Shown here piece by piece: positions 25,275 through 34,040 of a stretch of DNA of 64,000 nt. The position numbers were made by a program, and so were the translations under genes. The DNA comes from Paludibaculum fermentans_A. Lineage in GTDB: Bacteria > Acidobacteriota > Terriglobia > Bryobacterales > Bryobacteraceae. The DNA lies in NCBI RefSeq assembly GCF_051172195.1, contig NZ_JBPJAQ010000001.1:5704001-5768000 (forward strand). Direction: 5' to 3'. The number at the start of each line of letters is the position of its first letter. The stretch's first letter is position 1. The notes under the pieces were generated by a model that worked only from the letters and a program-made list of their open reading frames with translations, made no database searches and was not told the DNA's origin.

Positions 25275-27029
25275 ATGGCACGGCTCATCTCAGTCAATGT
25301 CGGGCTTCCACGTGACGTCGAATGGAGAGGCGAGCAGGTCCATACCGCCATATGGAAGCAGCCCGTGGAGGGCCGGATCGCGGCGCGCCGCCTGAACCTG
25401 GAAGGGGATGGGCAAGGCGATCTCGCCGGGCATGGAGGCGAACATCGGGCCGTAATGGTGTACCAATTGGCGTCTTATCGCTATTGGGAAGCCCAACTCG
25501 GCCGGAACGATTTTTCTTTCGGGCAATTCGGCGAGAACTTCACCGTGGATGGCTTGGCGGACGATGAAGTCTGCATCGGGGATCGATACCGCATCGGCAG
25601 CGCGGTCTTCGAGGTGACACAGCCCCGCGTCACCTGCTTTCGCGTGGGCATCCGAATGGCTGAGCCGGCAATGGCCGCGCTGCTGGTATCGCATCATCGG
25701 CCTGGCTTCTACTTCCGCGTGCTGGAAGAGGGCGAGGTTGGGGCCGGTGACGAGATCACGAAAGTGGCGGATGGCGTTGAACAGATCACCGTAGCCAGCA
25801 TGGACGCCCTGTTGTATCTGCCTAACCCCTCCCGGGCATTGCTCGAGCGTGCCTTGCGGATCCCGGCACTCAGCCAGGGCTGGAAGACGTCCTTTGCAGC
25901 GCTGCTGCAGCCGGACGCGCCGGTGGACGGAAATCCCGGACTCAAGGCCACTGGCGGGCCGCCGCCCGCATGGCCTGGCTTCCGGCCCATGCAGGTCACC
26001 CGGTTGGAGCGTGAAACCGCCGCTGTGACGTCTTTGTACCTGGAACAGCAGGATGGTGCTCCCTTGCCTGCCGCCCTGCCCGGACAGTTTCTGGTGCTGC
26101 GCTTGCGAACCACTCCTGATGGGCCAATGCTGCTGAGGAACTACTCCATCTCAGGCATGCCCGACGCAAAAAACTACCGGCTGAGCGTCAAACGTGAAGT
26201 GAACGGTATTGTCAGCGCGTACATTCATGACCAGCTTCACGCGGGCGACACCCTGGAATCCAGTGCGCCCCGGGGCGCCTTCACCCTGAAATCGGGCGAT
26301 GCGCCAGTCGTCCTCCTGAGTGCCGGCATCGGCGCAACTCCCGTACTCGCCATGTTGCATTTCCTAGCCAACACCGCCTCCCGCAGGGCGGTCTGGTGGA
26401 TCTATGGAGCGCGCAATGGGGCACAGCATCCGTTCGCGAAAGAATCCCGGGCACTTCTGCAGGCACTAATCAATGGCCGCAGCCAGATTGTGTACAGCCA
26501 GCCGGGCCCCGGGGACGGACTCGGGGTCGACTACGACTCGGCCGGGCACATGGACACGGCGCTGCTCGACCGGATCGGGGTCCCCCGCCAGGCTGAGTTT
26601 TATCTTTGCGGCCCCTCGTCCTTCCTGCGCGACCTGGCCGAAGGCCTGAGGAAATGGGGCGCCGATCCGGCACGAATTCATGCAGAGGTCTTTGGACCCG
26701 AGGCGTCGATCACCCCGGGCATCACACGAACTGCGCGCCCTCCGGCGCATCCTCCGTCCGGACAGCCCGGCAGCGGTCCGCAGGTGTCGTTTACCCGCAG
26801 CGGTCTCACCGTGCCGTGGGATTCACGGTTTTCCAGTCTGCTGGAATTCGCCGAGGCGTGCGATGTTCCCGTACAGTGGGCGTGCCGTAGCGGAGTCTGC
26901 CATACCTGTGAATGCGCCTTGATCGGCGGCAGTGTTCTGTACCAGCCGGATCCGCTGCAACCGCCAGCCACCGGCAACGTGCTGATCTGCTGTTCGAAGC
27001 CGGCCGGTGACATGGAACTCGATCTCTGA
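25275..27029 (+). CDS. MOSC domain / flavin reductase / [2Fe-2S] ferredoxin fusion protein
   Basis: The 584-residue protein has three parts. Residues 1-~225 are a YiiM-type MOSC domain (GDGQGDLAGHGGEHRAVMVY, QPRVTCFRVGIR with the conserved Cys, then the helical YiiM extension). Residues ~240-470 form a ferredoxin-reductase unit with the flavin motif RNYSISGMP and the NAD(P) motif LLSAGIGATPVLAML. Residues ~490-584 are a plant-type ferredoxin with C-x4-C-x2-C (CRSGVCHTC) and a later ICC. MOSC proteins handle molybdenum-cofactor sulfur or reduce N-hydroxylated compounds. This fusion could carry electrons from NAD(P)H to the MOSC site. It lies directly upstream of the formate dehydrogenase operon. 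Confidence 0.86.
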   Translation: MARLISVNVGLPRDVEWRGEQVHTAIWKQPVEGRIAARRLNLEGDGQGDLAGHGGEHRAVMVYQLASYRYWEAQLGRNDFSFGQFGENFTVDGLADDEVCIGDRYRIGSAVFEVTQPRVTCFRVGIRMAEPAMAALLVSHHRPGFYFRVLEEGEVGAGDEITKVADGVEQITVASMDALLYLPNPSRALLERALRIPALSQGWKTSFAALLQPDAPVDGNPGLKATGGPPPAWPGFRPMQVTRLERETAAVTSLYLEQQDGAPLPAALPGQFLVLRLRTTPDGPMLLRNYSISGMPDAKNYRLSVKREVNGIVSAYIHDQLHAGDTLESSAPRGAFTLKSGDAPVVLLSAGIGATPVLAMLHFLANTASRRAVWWIYGARNGAQHPFAKESRALLQALINGRSQIVYSQPGPGDGLGVDYDSAGHMDTALLDRIGVPRQAEFYLCGPSSFLRDLAEGLRKWGADPARIHAEVFGPEASITPGITRTARPPAHPPSGQPGSGPQVSFTRSGLTVPWDSRFSSLLEFAEACDVPVQWACRSGVCHTCECALIGGSVLYQPDPLQPPATGNVLICCSKPAGDMELDL

Positions 27030-27190
27030 GTCGCAGGCCAGCCCGTCTGATGGCCCCTGCCTTCTCCTCCACCCAGCGTCGAACTCCCGACAATTTGACC
27101 CGACGTCGACACATCCGTTCCGTCCCGGGTAGCCAAATATAAGAAATTAAAGAGAATATTGTGGGCGGTTTGTGGCCCTCAAGATGCTTT

Positions 27191-27232
27191 CTTTCATGGC
27201 AACGCGGCGAGACGCGTTGTGTTTCATGAAAG
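27191..27232 (+). promoter_or_regulatory. long structured hairpin in the formate dehydrogenase leader
   Basis: CTTTCATG (27191-27198) pairs with CATGAAAG (27225-27232). Inside it CAACGCG (27200-27206) pairs with CGCGTTG (27213-27219) around a GCGAGA loop, leaving an asymmetric internal loop (G against TGTTT). The outer stem is 8 bp and the inner 7 bp, both perfect. It ends 90 nt before the GTG start. An AT-rich tract at ~27130-27160 could be the promoter. No T-run follows, so it is not a simple terminator; it may act as a cis-regulatory RNA. Confidence 0.5.
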
Positions 27233-27322
27233 GACCGCTCCGATGCTCCTGAATCCATCCGGCAACGGCGAGTTCCGCCCCACTCCCGTCACTATGGGCG
27301 CTTGCGCTCTGAGGTCATCCAC

Positions 27323-30277
27323 GTGCCATCAATCCTGATCAACTCCGCGCGCCACAACGTGCAAGAGGGCGAGCGCCTGGTTGAGGTGATTGACCGCGCC
27401 GGTATCCCTCTGCCCCAGGTCTGCTTTCATCCCCAACTGGGCGATATCCAGACCTGCGACACCTGCCTGGTGGAACTGGACGGCAAACTGGTGCGGGCGT
27501 GTGGCACGAAGGTATCTGACGGCATGTCGGTGGAGGTCTTCACGCCGCGTGCGAAGGCTGCGCGCACCGAAGCCTTCGATCACATTCTGTCGAACCACCT
27601 GCTCTACTGCACGGTTTGCGACAACAACAACGGCAACTGTCAGATCCATAACACCGCTAAGATGATGGCGGTCGAGCACCAGGCTTTGCCCTTCCGCGCC
27701 AAGCCCTACGGGATCGACGACTCGAACCCCTTCTACCGCTATGATCCCGATCAGTGCGTCCTCTGCGGGCGCTGCGTCGAGGCCTGCCAGAATCTCCAGG
27801 TGAACGAGACGCTCTCCATCAACTGGGAGAGCCCCGACCCGCGCGTGGTTTGGGACGGAGGCGTCGCCATCGGTGAGTCGAGCTGCGTCTCCTGCGGTCA
27901 CTGCGTATCGGTATGCCCGTGCAATGCGCTGATGGAGAAATCCATGCTGCAGCACGCCGGCTTCTTCACCCGCATTCCCAAAAAGGCGCTGGACTCCATG
28001 ATTGAGGCGGTGAAGGGTGTGGAGCCGGAGACCGGCTATAGCCCGGTCCTTGCCTTGTCCGAGGCCGAGGCGGCGATGCGGGCCACGCGGATCCGCCGCA
28101 CCAAGACCGTGTGCACCTACTGCGGTGTCGGCTGCAGTTTCGACATCTGGACCAAGGATCGTCACATCCTGAAAGTCGCCCCCGCCAAAGGCCCGGCCAA
28201 CGGAGTCTCCACCTGCGTCAAGGGCAAGTTCGCCTGGGATTTCGTGAATAATCAGGACCGGCTGACCACTCCACTCATTCGGGAAGGAGACCGCTTCCGC
28301 GAAGCAGGTTGGGATGAGGCACTGGACCTGATTGCCCGAAAGTTCACTGAGATCAAGGGCAGGGACGGCGCCGACGCCCTGGGCTTCATCGCTTCCTCCA
28401 AGTGCACCAACGAAGAGAGCTATCTGATGCAGAAGCTGGCCCGGGCGGTGATCGGCACCAACAATGTCGACAATTGCTCACGTTATTGCCAGGCGCCGGC
28501 CACCACCGGCCTATTCCGCACCGTCGGCTACGGTGGGGACTCCGGCTCGATCTCCGACATCGAGAAGGCTGACCTGGTCATCATCATCGGCAGCAACACG
28601 GCGGAGAGCCATCCTGTGCTCGCCACGCGCGTCAAGCGAGCGCATAAGCTGCATGGCCAGAAGCTGATTGTGTCGGACCTGCGGGAACACGAAATGGCCC
28701 GCCGCGCTGACATCTACCTCCACGCGAGACCCGGCACGGACCTCGTTTGGCTTTCCGCCATGAGCCGCTATCTGCTCGACAACGGACTCGCCGCTACCGA
28801 CTTCCTAGACCGCTGGGTCAACAACCTCCCCGAGTATCGCAAGAGCCTCGAGCCGTTCACCCTGCAGTTCGCTGCCGAGACTTGCGGACTTTCCATCGAA
28901 ACCCTGGAGCGCGTGGCACGGACCATCGCGGATTCCAAGGCGGTGTGCATCCTGTGGGCGATGGGCGTCACCCAGCACACCAACGGGTCCGACACCTCCA
29001 CCGCCATCTCGAACCTGCTGCTGGTCAGCGGCAACTACATGCGGCCCGGCACAGGCGCCTACCCACTGCGCGGACACAACAATGTGCAAGGCGCCAGCGA
29101 CCTCGGCTCCATGCCCAACTTCCTGCCCGGCTATCAACCGGTCAGCGATCCCGAGGTGCGCCGGCGCTTCGAGGAGAAGTGGAAAGTCCCACTCCCCAAC
29201 ACCAAGGGTCTGGACAACCACGAAATGGTGGACGCCATCCACGACGGCAAGCTCAAGGCCCTTTACCTGTTCGGCGAAGAGATGAGCATCGTCGATTCGA
29301 ACGCGAATCATGTGGGCGCCGCCTTCGAAAAGCTGGAGTTCTTTGTCGTTCAAGACGTCTTCTTCGGTGTTACCTGCAGGTTCGCCGACGTGGTCCTGCC
29401 CGCGGCCCCCAGCCTGGAGAAGGAGGGTACGTTCACCAGCACGGAGAGACGCATTCAGCGCCTGTATCAGGTCTTCGAGCCCTTGGAAGGAAGCCGGCCC
29501 GACTGGCAGATCCTGCAACTGGTAGCCAACCGCCTCGGCGCGGCGTGGAACTATCGGCATCCCTCCGCGGTCATGGACGAGATCGCTGCCCTGACGCCTC
29601 TCTTTGCGGGCGTGAATTACGATCGCCTGGAGGGGTATCGGTCCCTGCAGTGGCCCGTCGCGGCCGACGGCACAGACCAGCCGCTGCTCTACACGCGCGG
29701 TTTTGCCCACCCCGATGGCAAAGCGCGATTGTTCCCCATTAGCCTCACCGTCCTCTCGGAGAGTCCTGATCAGGACTACGACCTCCACCTGAACAATGGA
29801 CGGCTGCTGGAGCACTTCCACGAAGGCAACCTGACCTATCGCAGCCCGGGCATCGCCGCCAGGACGCCCGACACATTCATAGAGATCTCGCCAGACCTGG
29901 CCAGCGAACGCGGTATTCAATCCGGCAGCCTGGTGCAACTGGTGTCCCGCCGCGGCAAGCTGCGAGCGCGCGCATTGGTTACCAACCGTGTGCACGGCAA
30001 GGAACTCTACATGCCGATGAATTCAACGGAAAGCCCGGTGAACGTCCTCACCAGCAGCTTCACAGACACAGTCACCCACACACCCGCCTACAAGGAGACC
30101 GCTGTCCATATGCAGGTCATCGACCCGAATGGCGAAAGTCCGTTGCCGAAGAACAACCCCCGTTTCGGAAAGCCCACGCCACAGCGCGGTGTCGAAGTGG
30201 AGCGAAAATGGCGCCGCAAGGACTACAAGTTCCCAGGCAACGGCCTGGTTCAAATCAGCAAAGGAAGTGAGGAATAG
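27323..30277 (+). CDS. formate dehydrogenase, molybdopterin catalytic subunit with N-terminal Fe-S domains
   Basis: This ~984-residue enzyme should oxidise formate to CO2. The N-terminus resembles the NADH-dehydrogenase G 2Fe-2S domain (CDTC and an upstream Cys), with HLLYCTVCDNNNGNCQIH, then two 4Fe-4S sites (CVLCGRCVEAC, CVSCGHCVSVC). The molybdopterin part starts with CTYCGVGCSFDIW. In NVDNCSRYCQAP the last Cys is at the metal-ligand position that is selenocysteine in some relatives. The C-terminal molybdopterin dinucleotide-binding domain is present. GTG 27323 was chosen over TTG 27302 because TGAGGT lies 8 nt upstream and the product then starts at the first strand. The protein is soluble and cytoplasmic, with no Tat signal. 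Confidence 0.88.
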   Translation: MPSILINSARHNVQEGERLVEVIDRAGIPLPQVCFHPQLGDIQTCDTCLVELDGKLVRACGTKVSDGMSVEVFTPRAKAARTEAFDHILSNHLLYCTVCDNNNGNCQIHNTAKMMAVEHQALPFRAKPYGIDDSNPFYRYDPDQCVLCGRCVEACQNLQVNETLSINWESPDPRVVWDGGVAIGESSCVSCGHCVSVCPCNALMEKSMLQHAGFFTRIPKKALDSMIEAVKGVEPETGYSPVLALSEAEAAMRATRIRRTKTVCTYCGVGCSFDIWTKDRHILKVAPAKGPANGVSTCVKGKFAWDFVNNQDRLTTPLIREGDRFREAGWDEALDLIARKFTEIKGRDGADALGFIASSKCTNEESYLMQKLARAVIGTNNVDNCSRYCQAPATTGLFRTVGYGGDSGSISDIEKADLVIIIGSNTAESHPVLATRVKRAHKLHGQKLIVSDLREHEMARRADIYLHARPGTDLVWLSAMSRYLLDNGLAATDFLDRWVNNLPEYRKSLEPFTLQFAAETCGLSIETLERVARTIADSKAVCILWAMGVTQHTNGSDTSTAISNLLLVSGNYMRPGTGAYPLRGHNNVQGASDLGSMPNFLPGYQPVSDPEVRRRFEEKWKVPLPNTKGLDNHEMVDAIHDGKLKALYLFGEEMSIVDSNANHVGAAFEKLEFFVVQDVFFGVTCRFADVVLPAAPSLEKEGTFTSTERRIQRLYQVFEPLEGSRPDWQILQLVANRLGAAWNYRHPSAVMDEIAALTPLFAGVNYDRLEGYRSLQWPVAADGTDQPLLYTRGFAHPDGKARLFPISLTVLSESPDQDYDLHLNNGRLLEHFHEGNLTYRSPGIAARTPDTFIEISPDLASERGIQSGSLVQLVSRRGKLRARALVTNRVHGKELYMPMNSTESPVNVLTSSFTDTVTHTPAYKETAVHMQVIDPNGESPLPKNNPRFGKPTPQRGVEVERKWRRKDYKFPGNGLVQISKGSEE

Positions 30278-30280
30278 ACC

Positions 30281-30727
30281 ATGGCGCAAGCGATAGCATT
30301 TGAGCCGCAGCCGAAGGATGCCTCCGCGCGGGAGGTGCTGACGCAGGGCACTCCGCGGCCACACACGGATGCGCTTCTGTCGGCCTATGACCTGCTGCAG
30401 GTGTTGCACGAGCGCGGCGTGTTGGACATGGTCCGGGGGCTGGTTGGCGCACGCGATGAGGTGACGGGGATTCTGGCCTCCGCCGTGTGCAGCCCGGAAT
30501 CCATTCGCGGTATCCGGAACTTCCTGCTCCTCACCAAATTTTTCGCGGGAATCCCACCGGAGGTCCTGCAAAGCCTGGTCCAAACCGTCAATGCCGGAGC
30601 GGAACGCGAGAAGTCGCAAGAGGCCCCCGGACTGGGTGCGCTCCTCCTGCGGCTGCGCAATAAGGACAGCAGGCACGCCGTGGCCGTCATGCTGGACCTG
30701 CTGGAAGCAGTCGGCAAAGGACTCTGA
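30281..30727 (+). CDS. DUF1641-domain protein
   Basis: The 148-residue product starts 3 bp after the formate dehydrogenase stop. The segment LLQVLHERGVLDMVRGLVGA, the pattern GIRNFLLLTKFFAGIPPEVL and a helical end match DUF1641, often found next to formate dehydrogenase genes (as in the Bacillus yrhE/yrhD pair). Its function is unknown; a subunit or assembly partner is the likely role from context. No signal peptide or metal motif is seen. Confidence 0.78.
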   Translation: MAQAIAFEPQPKDASAREVLTQGTPRPHTDALLSAYDLLQVLHERGVLDMVRGLVGARDEVTGILASAVCSPESIRGIRNFLLLTKFFAGIPPEVLQSLVQTVNAGAEREKSQEAPGLGALLLRLRNKDSRHAVAVMLDLLEAVGKGL

Positions 30728-30729
30728 GG

Positions 30730-31533
30730 ATGCCATCCACTGTCAGGGTTCCCATCGACAAGCTGGTGCAGGGTGGACACCTGGAGCGGCGGGACGACTC
30801 GCTTGCCGTAGAGGAGCCGCTGGAAATCCGCGTCGGCGGCAAAAGCCTCTCTGTCACCATGCGCACACCGGGGAATGATTATGAACTGGCGGCGGGCTTC
30901 CTCTTCTCGGAAGGCATCGTCCGCCACGCCGGCGACATCGCTTCCATCACCCGGCTTCCGGATGGCAATCCAAACATCGTCCAGGTTGTGCTGGCCCGCG
31001 ACGCCGCAGCCAAGCCGCTCTCCGTCCAGCGCGCCTTCGTCATGACCTCTGCCTGTGGACTCTGCGGCAAGGCCTCGCTCGCCGCACTGGAGTCCAACCG
31101 CTGTCCCGCCCTTCCTCCACCCTCCATCGTCTTCGATGCCAGGGTTCTGCATGGTTTGCCGGCGGCGCTACGAGCCCGGCAGAGCGTCTTTGAAGACACC
31201 GGCGGCCTGCATGCGGCCGCGCTATTCGATGCCACCGGCCGCCTGGAGTCTCTTCACGAGGATGTCGGACGCCACAACGCCGTCGACAAGCTGATCGGCC
31301 ACGCCCTGCTGCACGGGCGGACGCCCGCGGCCAATTCCATGGTTCTCGTCAGCGGGCGGGCCAGCTATGAGTTGGTGCAGAAATGCCTGATGGGGGGCGT
31401 GCCATTGCTCGCCGCTGTGGGCGCACCCTCCAGCCTGGCCGTCTCCACTGCGGCTAAGTCCGGCATGACTCTTGTCGGCTTCCTGCGGGACAGCCGCTTC
31501 AACGTCTACAGCGAGCCAGGGAGGCTTCAATGA
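30730..31533 (+). CDS. fdhD: formate dehydrogenase accessory sulfurtransferase FdhD
   Basis: The 267-residue product matches FdhD, which passes sulfur from a cysteine desulfurase to the molybdenum cofactor of formate dehydrogenase. EPLEIRVGGKSLSVTMRTPG and DYELAAGFLFSEGIV are conserved early motifs. SACGLCGK (~residues 105-112) carries the functional cysteine pair, and LHEDVGRHNAVDKLIG and LVSGRASYELVQKCLMGG mark the second half. It starts 2 bp after the DUF1641 stop and overlaps the next gene by ATGA, so it is a core member of the operon. Confidence 0.93.
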   Translation: MPSTVRVPIDKLVQGGHLERRDDSLAVEEPLEIRVGGKSLSVTMRTPGNDYELAAGFLFSEGIVRHAGDIASITRLPDGNPNIVQVVLARDAAAKPLSVQRAFVMTSACGLCGKASLAALESNRCPALPPPSIVFDARVLHGLPAALRARQSVFEDTGGLHAAALFDATGRLESLHEDVGRHNAVDKLIGHALLHGRTPAANSMVLVSGRASYELVQKCLMGGVPLLAAVGAPSSLAVSTAAKSGMTLVGFLRDSRFNVYSEPGRLQ

Positions 31534-31916
31534 AACTCCGCATACAGGACAGCTCCCTTCGATTCCGGCTGACGCAGAAAGAAGTGTCGCAACTGCGGGA
31601 CTGCGGCTGGGTGGAAGCGGAGGTTCCCTTCGATCCCAGGCGGCCGTTCCGCTACTCCATATTCACTTCCGAGAATGTGCAGGACCTTGTGATCGACTAC
31701 TCCCCCGATTCCATTCGAGTCGTGCTGCCTCCCTCGGTGGTGAACGACTGGGCCAACAGCGACCAGGTCTCCATCGCCGGCCGAGGCCGCATTCAGGTGT
31801 TGGTGGAGAAGGATTTCCAGTGTTTGCACGGACCGGACCGTTGGGATCCTGACGCCTGGCCGAATCCCCTGCTGAATTCCAGCCCATCTGACCTGGTAGT
31901 GGAGCCGCGGACATAA
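31530..31916 (+). CDS. DUF7009-like hypothetical protein
   Basis: This 128-residue protein begins MKLRIQDSSLRFRLTQKEVS, followed by a beta-rich body (PFRYSIFTSENVQDLVIDY, IRVVLPPSVVNDW) and an acidic, Trp-containing end (GPDRWDPDAWPNPL). The pattern agrees with the family now called DUF7009, found near formate dehydrogenase genes. Its start overlaps the fdhD stop (ATGA). No function is known; the coupling suggests a role in cofactor insertion or enzyme maturation. Confidence 0.65.
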   Translation: MKLRIQDSSLRFRLTQKEVSQLRDCGWVEAEVPFDPRRPFRYSIFTSENVQDLVIDYSPDSIRVVLPPSVVNDWANSDQVSIAGRGRIQVLVEKDFQCLHGPDRWDPDAWPNPLLNSSPSDLVVEPRT

Positions 31917-31927
31917 ATGAGGGTGAT

Positions 31928-32542
31928 ATGAGATACGCGTTTCTCATCGAGACCTATGCCTCCGAGCGCGTCAAGGTAATCAGCGCGTGGAGCATGTTCC
32001 AGGACGGCGACTTGCCGGTCCGTCCGCATCCCAGCGATAGACGAGGCCGCAGCATTCACGAACAGATGGTTCATCAGTGCGTCAGCGAAGACCTCTGGTT
32101 CCGCACAATGCTGGGCATTGAAGTCTGTGCGTCCCCCTTGCCGAAGGAAGAGACGCGCCTGGAGTTCATGCGCCAGTACGAGGGGGACAGCGCCAGGCGG
32201 CTGGCCATCCTGCGCGAGAAAGATGAGGCGTGGTGGGAAGGCGAAACCACCTTCTTTGACGTGCGCCGTTCGCGGGCCTGGGTCATGACCCGCCGCATGA
32301 CGCACACGTCCCATCACCGCGGGCAGCAGTTGGCCATGCTGCGCATGCTGAATCGCGATGAGCACAGCAACTACGGCCCCACCGCGGATACTGGCGGCCT
32401 CATGCAGAACAAGGCGCCCACCATCTACCCCTACTCCAGTCTCGAAGCGCTCTTCGAGGGCGAGCGCGCGGGGGGTCGCAAGCACATCCTGCCCGGGCCC
32501 GGTCCCAAGCCGGTGACTGAGCGGCCCGATGCAGCGGGGTGA
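31928..32542 (+). CDS. DinB-family four-helix protein
   Basis: The 204-residue product starts after GAGGGTGAT, 11 bp past the preceding stop. The His in RGRSIHEQMVHQC and the later HTSHHRGQQLAMLRML give the metal-binding histidines of the DinB/DUF664 four-helix fold. The family includes putative metal-dependent thiol transferases and many uncharacterised proteins. The C-terminus (~40 residues) is longer than usual and low in complexity. Its link to formate metabolism is by position only. Confidence 0.72.
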   Translation: MRYAFLIETYASERVKVISAWSMFQDGDLPVRPHPSDRRGRSIHEQMVHQCVSEDLWFRTMLGIEVCASPLPKEETRLEFMRQYEGDSARRLAILREKDEAWWEGETTFFDVRRSRAWVMTRRMTHTSHHRGQQLAMLRMLNRDEHSNYGPTADTGGLMQNKAPTIYPYSSLEALFEGERAGGRKHILPGPGPKPVTERPDAAG

Positions 32543-32610
32543 CCGCCGCATAGGCACTTTGAAAGCGAAGCCGTCCCGTTGGTCCTAGTGGATTGGGAGA
32601 GACAGCACTC

Positions 32611-34029
32611 ATGCTCAAAAATCAGATTGCCGGAGTTGTGCTCGTGCTGTGCGCGCTGACCTGCCAGGCGCAATCACCAGCCGATGAACTCGCCCGGGTC
32701 CTGCGCGACAAGCAGGTCATCACGTCCGCCGAATTCGACCGTGTCATCGGCGCCGGAGCCAATGGAGTGCAGCAGCTAGCCGCCATCCTGCGTGACAAGG
32801 GCATCATCAGTGCAACCGATGCCGCCGGCCTGCATGCTGCTCCCGCCGTTGCACCGGCACCCATCAGCACCGCCGCGGCCGCAGCCCCAAAGGCCGAGGC
32901 TGCGCCGTCGCCGAAACTGAAATTCAACGGCACCCTGTTGTTCAATGCCTACTTTAATTCCGCGGGCACGAACAACGCGGACTTTCCGGGCTTCGCCACC
33001 CCGCGTACGGCGGGACCCCAGGAGAACTTTGGCGCCACCGCCCGCCAGACGCGCCTGGGCCTCTCCATCTCAGATCTAAAAGCCGGAAACGCCAAACTCA
33101 GCGCCGTGGTTGAAGCTGATTTCTTCGGCGGAGATCCCGCCCTCGCCAACGGCGTCAACATGGATATCCTGCGCCTGCGGTTAGCCTACGGGCGGCTCCA
33201 GTGGGATCGTTTCGCGATCCAGGCCGGGCAGGATTGGAGCATCTTTGCTCCCTTGAACCCAACCTCCTTCGCTGAGTTTTCCATCCCCGAATTCTCCGGC
33301 TCCGGCAACCTCTGGATCCGTACTCCACAGATTCGGGCTGAGTGGAACGGCAAGTTCGCACACGATCGGACGCTCCTCTGGCAGGTGGCCGCGGTGAATC
33401 CGGATATCGGCGATAACCTCGCTGCCTACTCCACCGTGCGCCAGCCGCGGGCCGGGGAACTGGGGCGCCTGCCGGCCGTCGAGACGCGCCTTGCCTTATC
33501 CTCGCCCGTCCTGGACCGTACGGCTACCCTCGGCTTCAGCGGACACTGGGGCACGGCTAAGAACACAGCCGTCACGAACGGCATTGCCGCGACACGCGAC
33601 TTTCAAAGCTGGGGCGCAGCCGTCGACTACAACCTGCCCCTCGGCCGCTTTGTCACCCTGTCCGGCGAGGCCTTCGCCGGCCGTGCCCTCGGCATCTTCA
33701 GCGGCGGTATCGGGCAGACCGTCCTGCCCATCGGACAACCGGGTGATCGCGGCGTGGGCACACGCGGCGGCTGGGCGCAGGTCTCCCTCCAGTTGAGCCG
33801 CAGATGGCAAAGCAATACAGCCTACGGCATCGATGCCCCCGAGATCGGCAACGTGCCCGGAGGCGGCCGGTCCAAGAACCAGAGCTATATGAGCAACATC
33901 ATCTTTCACCTGTCTCCTAATGTCGCCTTCGCACTGGAGTGGCACCGCTTCCTGACGAACTATCGCAATCAGCCAGCCAGCAACAACATCGGCGATCACT
34001 TCAACCTGGGCGCAGCCTATACCTTCTAG
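32611..34029 (+). CDS. outer-membrane porin
   Basis: This ~472-residue protein has a signal peptide (MLKNQIAGVVLVLCALTCQA). A helical N-terminal segment (DELARVLRDKQVITSAEFDR), an Ala/Pro linker and a long beta-barrel follow, starting LKFNGTLLFNAYFNSAG and ending NLGAAYTF. The last residue, Phe, fits outer-membrane assembly. The arrangement resembles DcaP-like porins, in which a coiled segment precedes the barrel. ATG 32611 follows a GGGAGA site; a TTG 18 nt upstream is less likely. Lying before an oxalate/formate-type carrier, it may admit small carboxylates. Confidence 0.78.
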   Translation: MLKNQIAGVVLVLCALTCQAQSPADELARVLRDKQVITSAEFDRVIGAGANGVQQLAAILRDKGIISATDAAGLHAAPAVAPAPISTAAAAAPKAEAAPSPKLKFNGTLLFNAYFNSAGTNNADFPGFATPRTAGPQENFGATARQTRLGLSISDLKAGNAKLSAVVEADFFGGDPALANGVNMDILRLRLAYGRLQWDRFAIQAGQDWSIFAPLNPTSFAEFSIPEFSGSGNLWIRTPQIRAEWNGKFAHDRTLLWQVAAVNPDIGDNLAAYSTVRQPRAGELGRLPAVETRLALSSPVLDRTATLGFSGHWGTAKNTAVTNGIAATRDFQSWGAAVDYNLPLGRFVTLSGEAFAGRALGIFSGGIGQTVLPIGQPGDRGVGTRGGWAQVSLQLSRRWQSNTAYGIDAPEIGNVPGGGRSKNQSYMSNIIFHLSPNVAFALEWHRFLTNYRNQPASNNIGDHFNLGAAYTF

Positions 34030-34040
34030 CCGGACATACC

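Noticed and set aside
27191..27232. Moco-type riboswitch identity for the leader hairpin
   Set aside because: The hairpin is real, but its loops and flanks do not match the consensus I remember; naming it would need a covariance-model hit.
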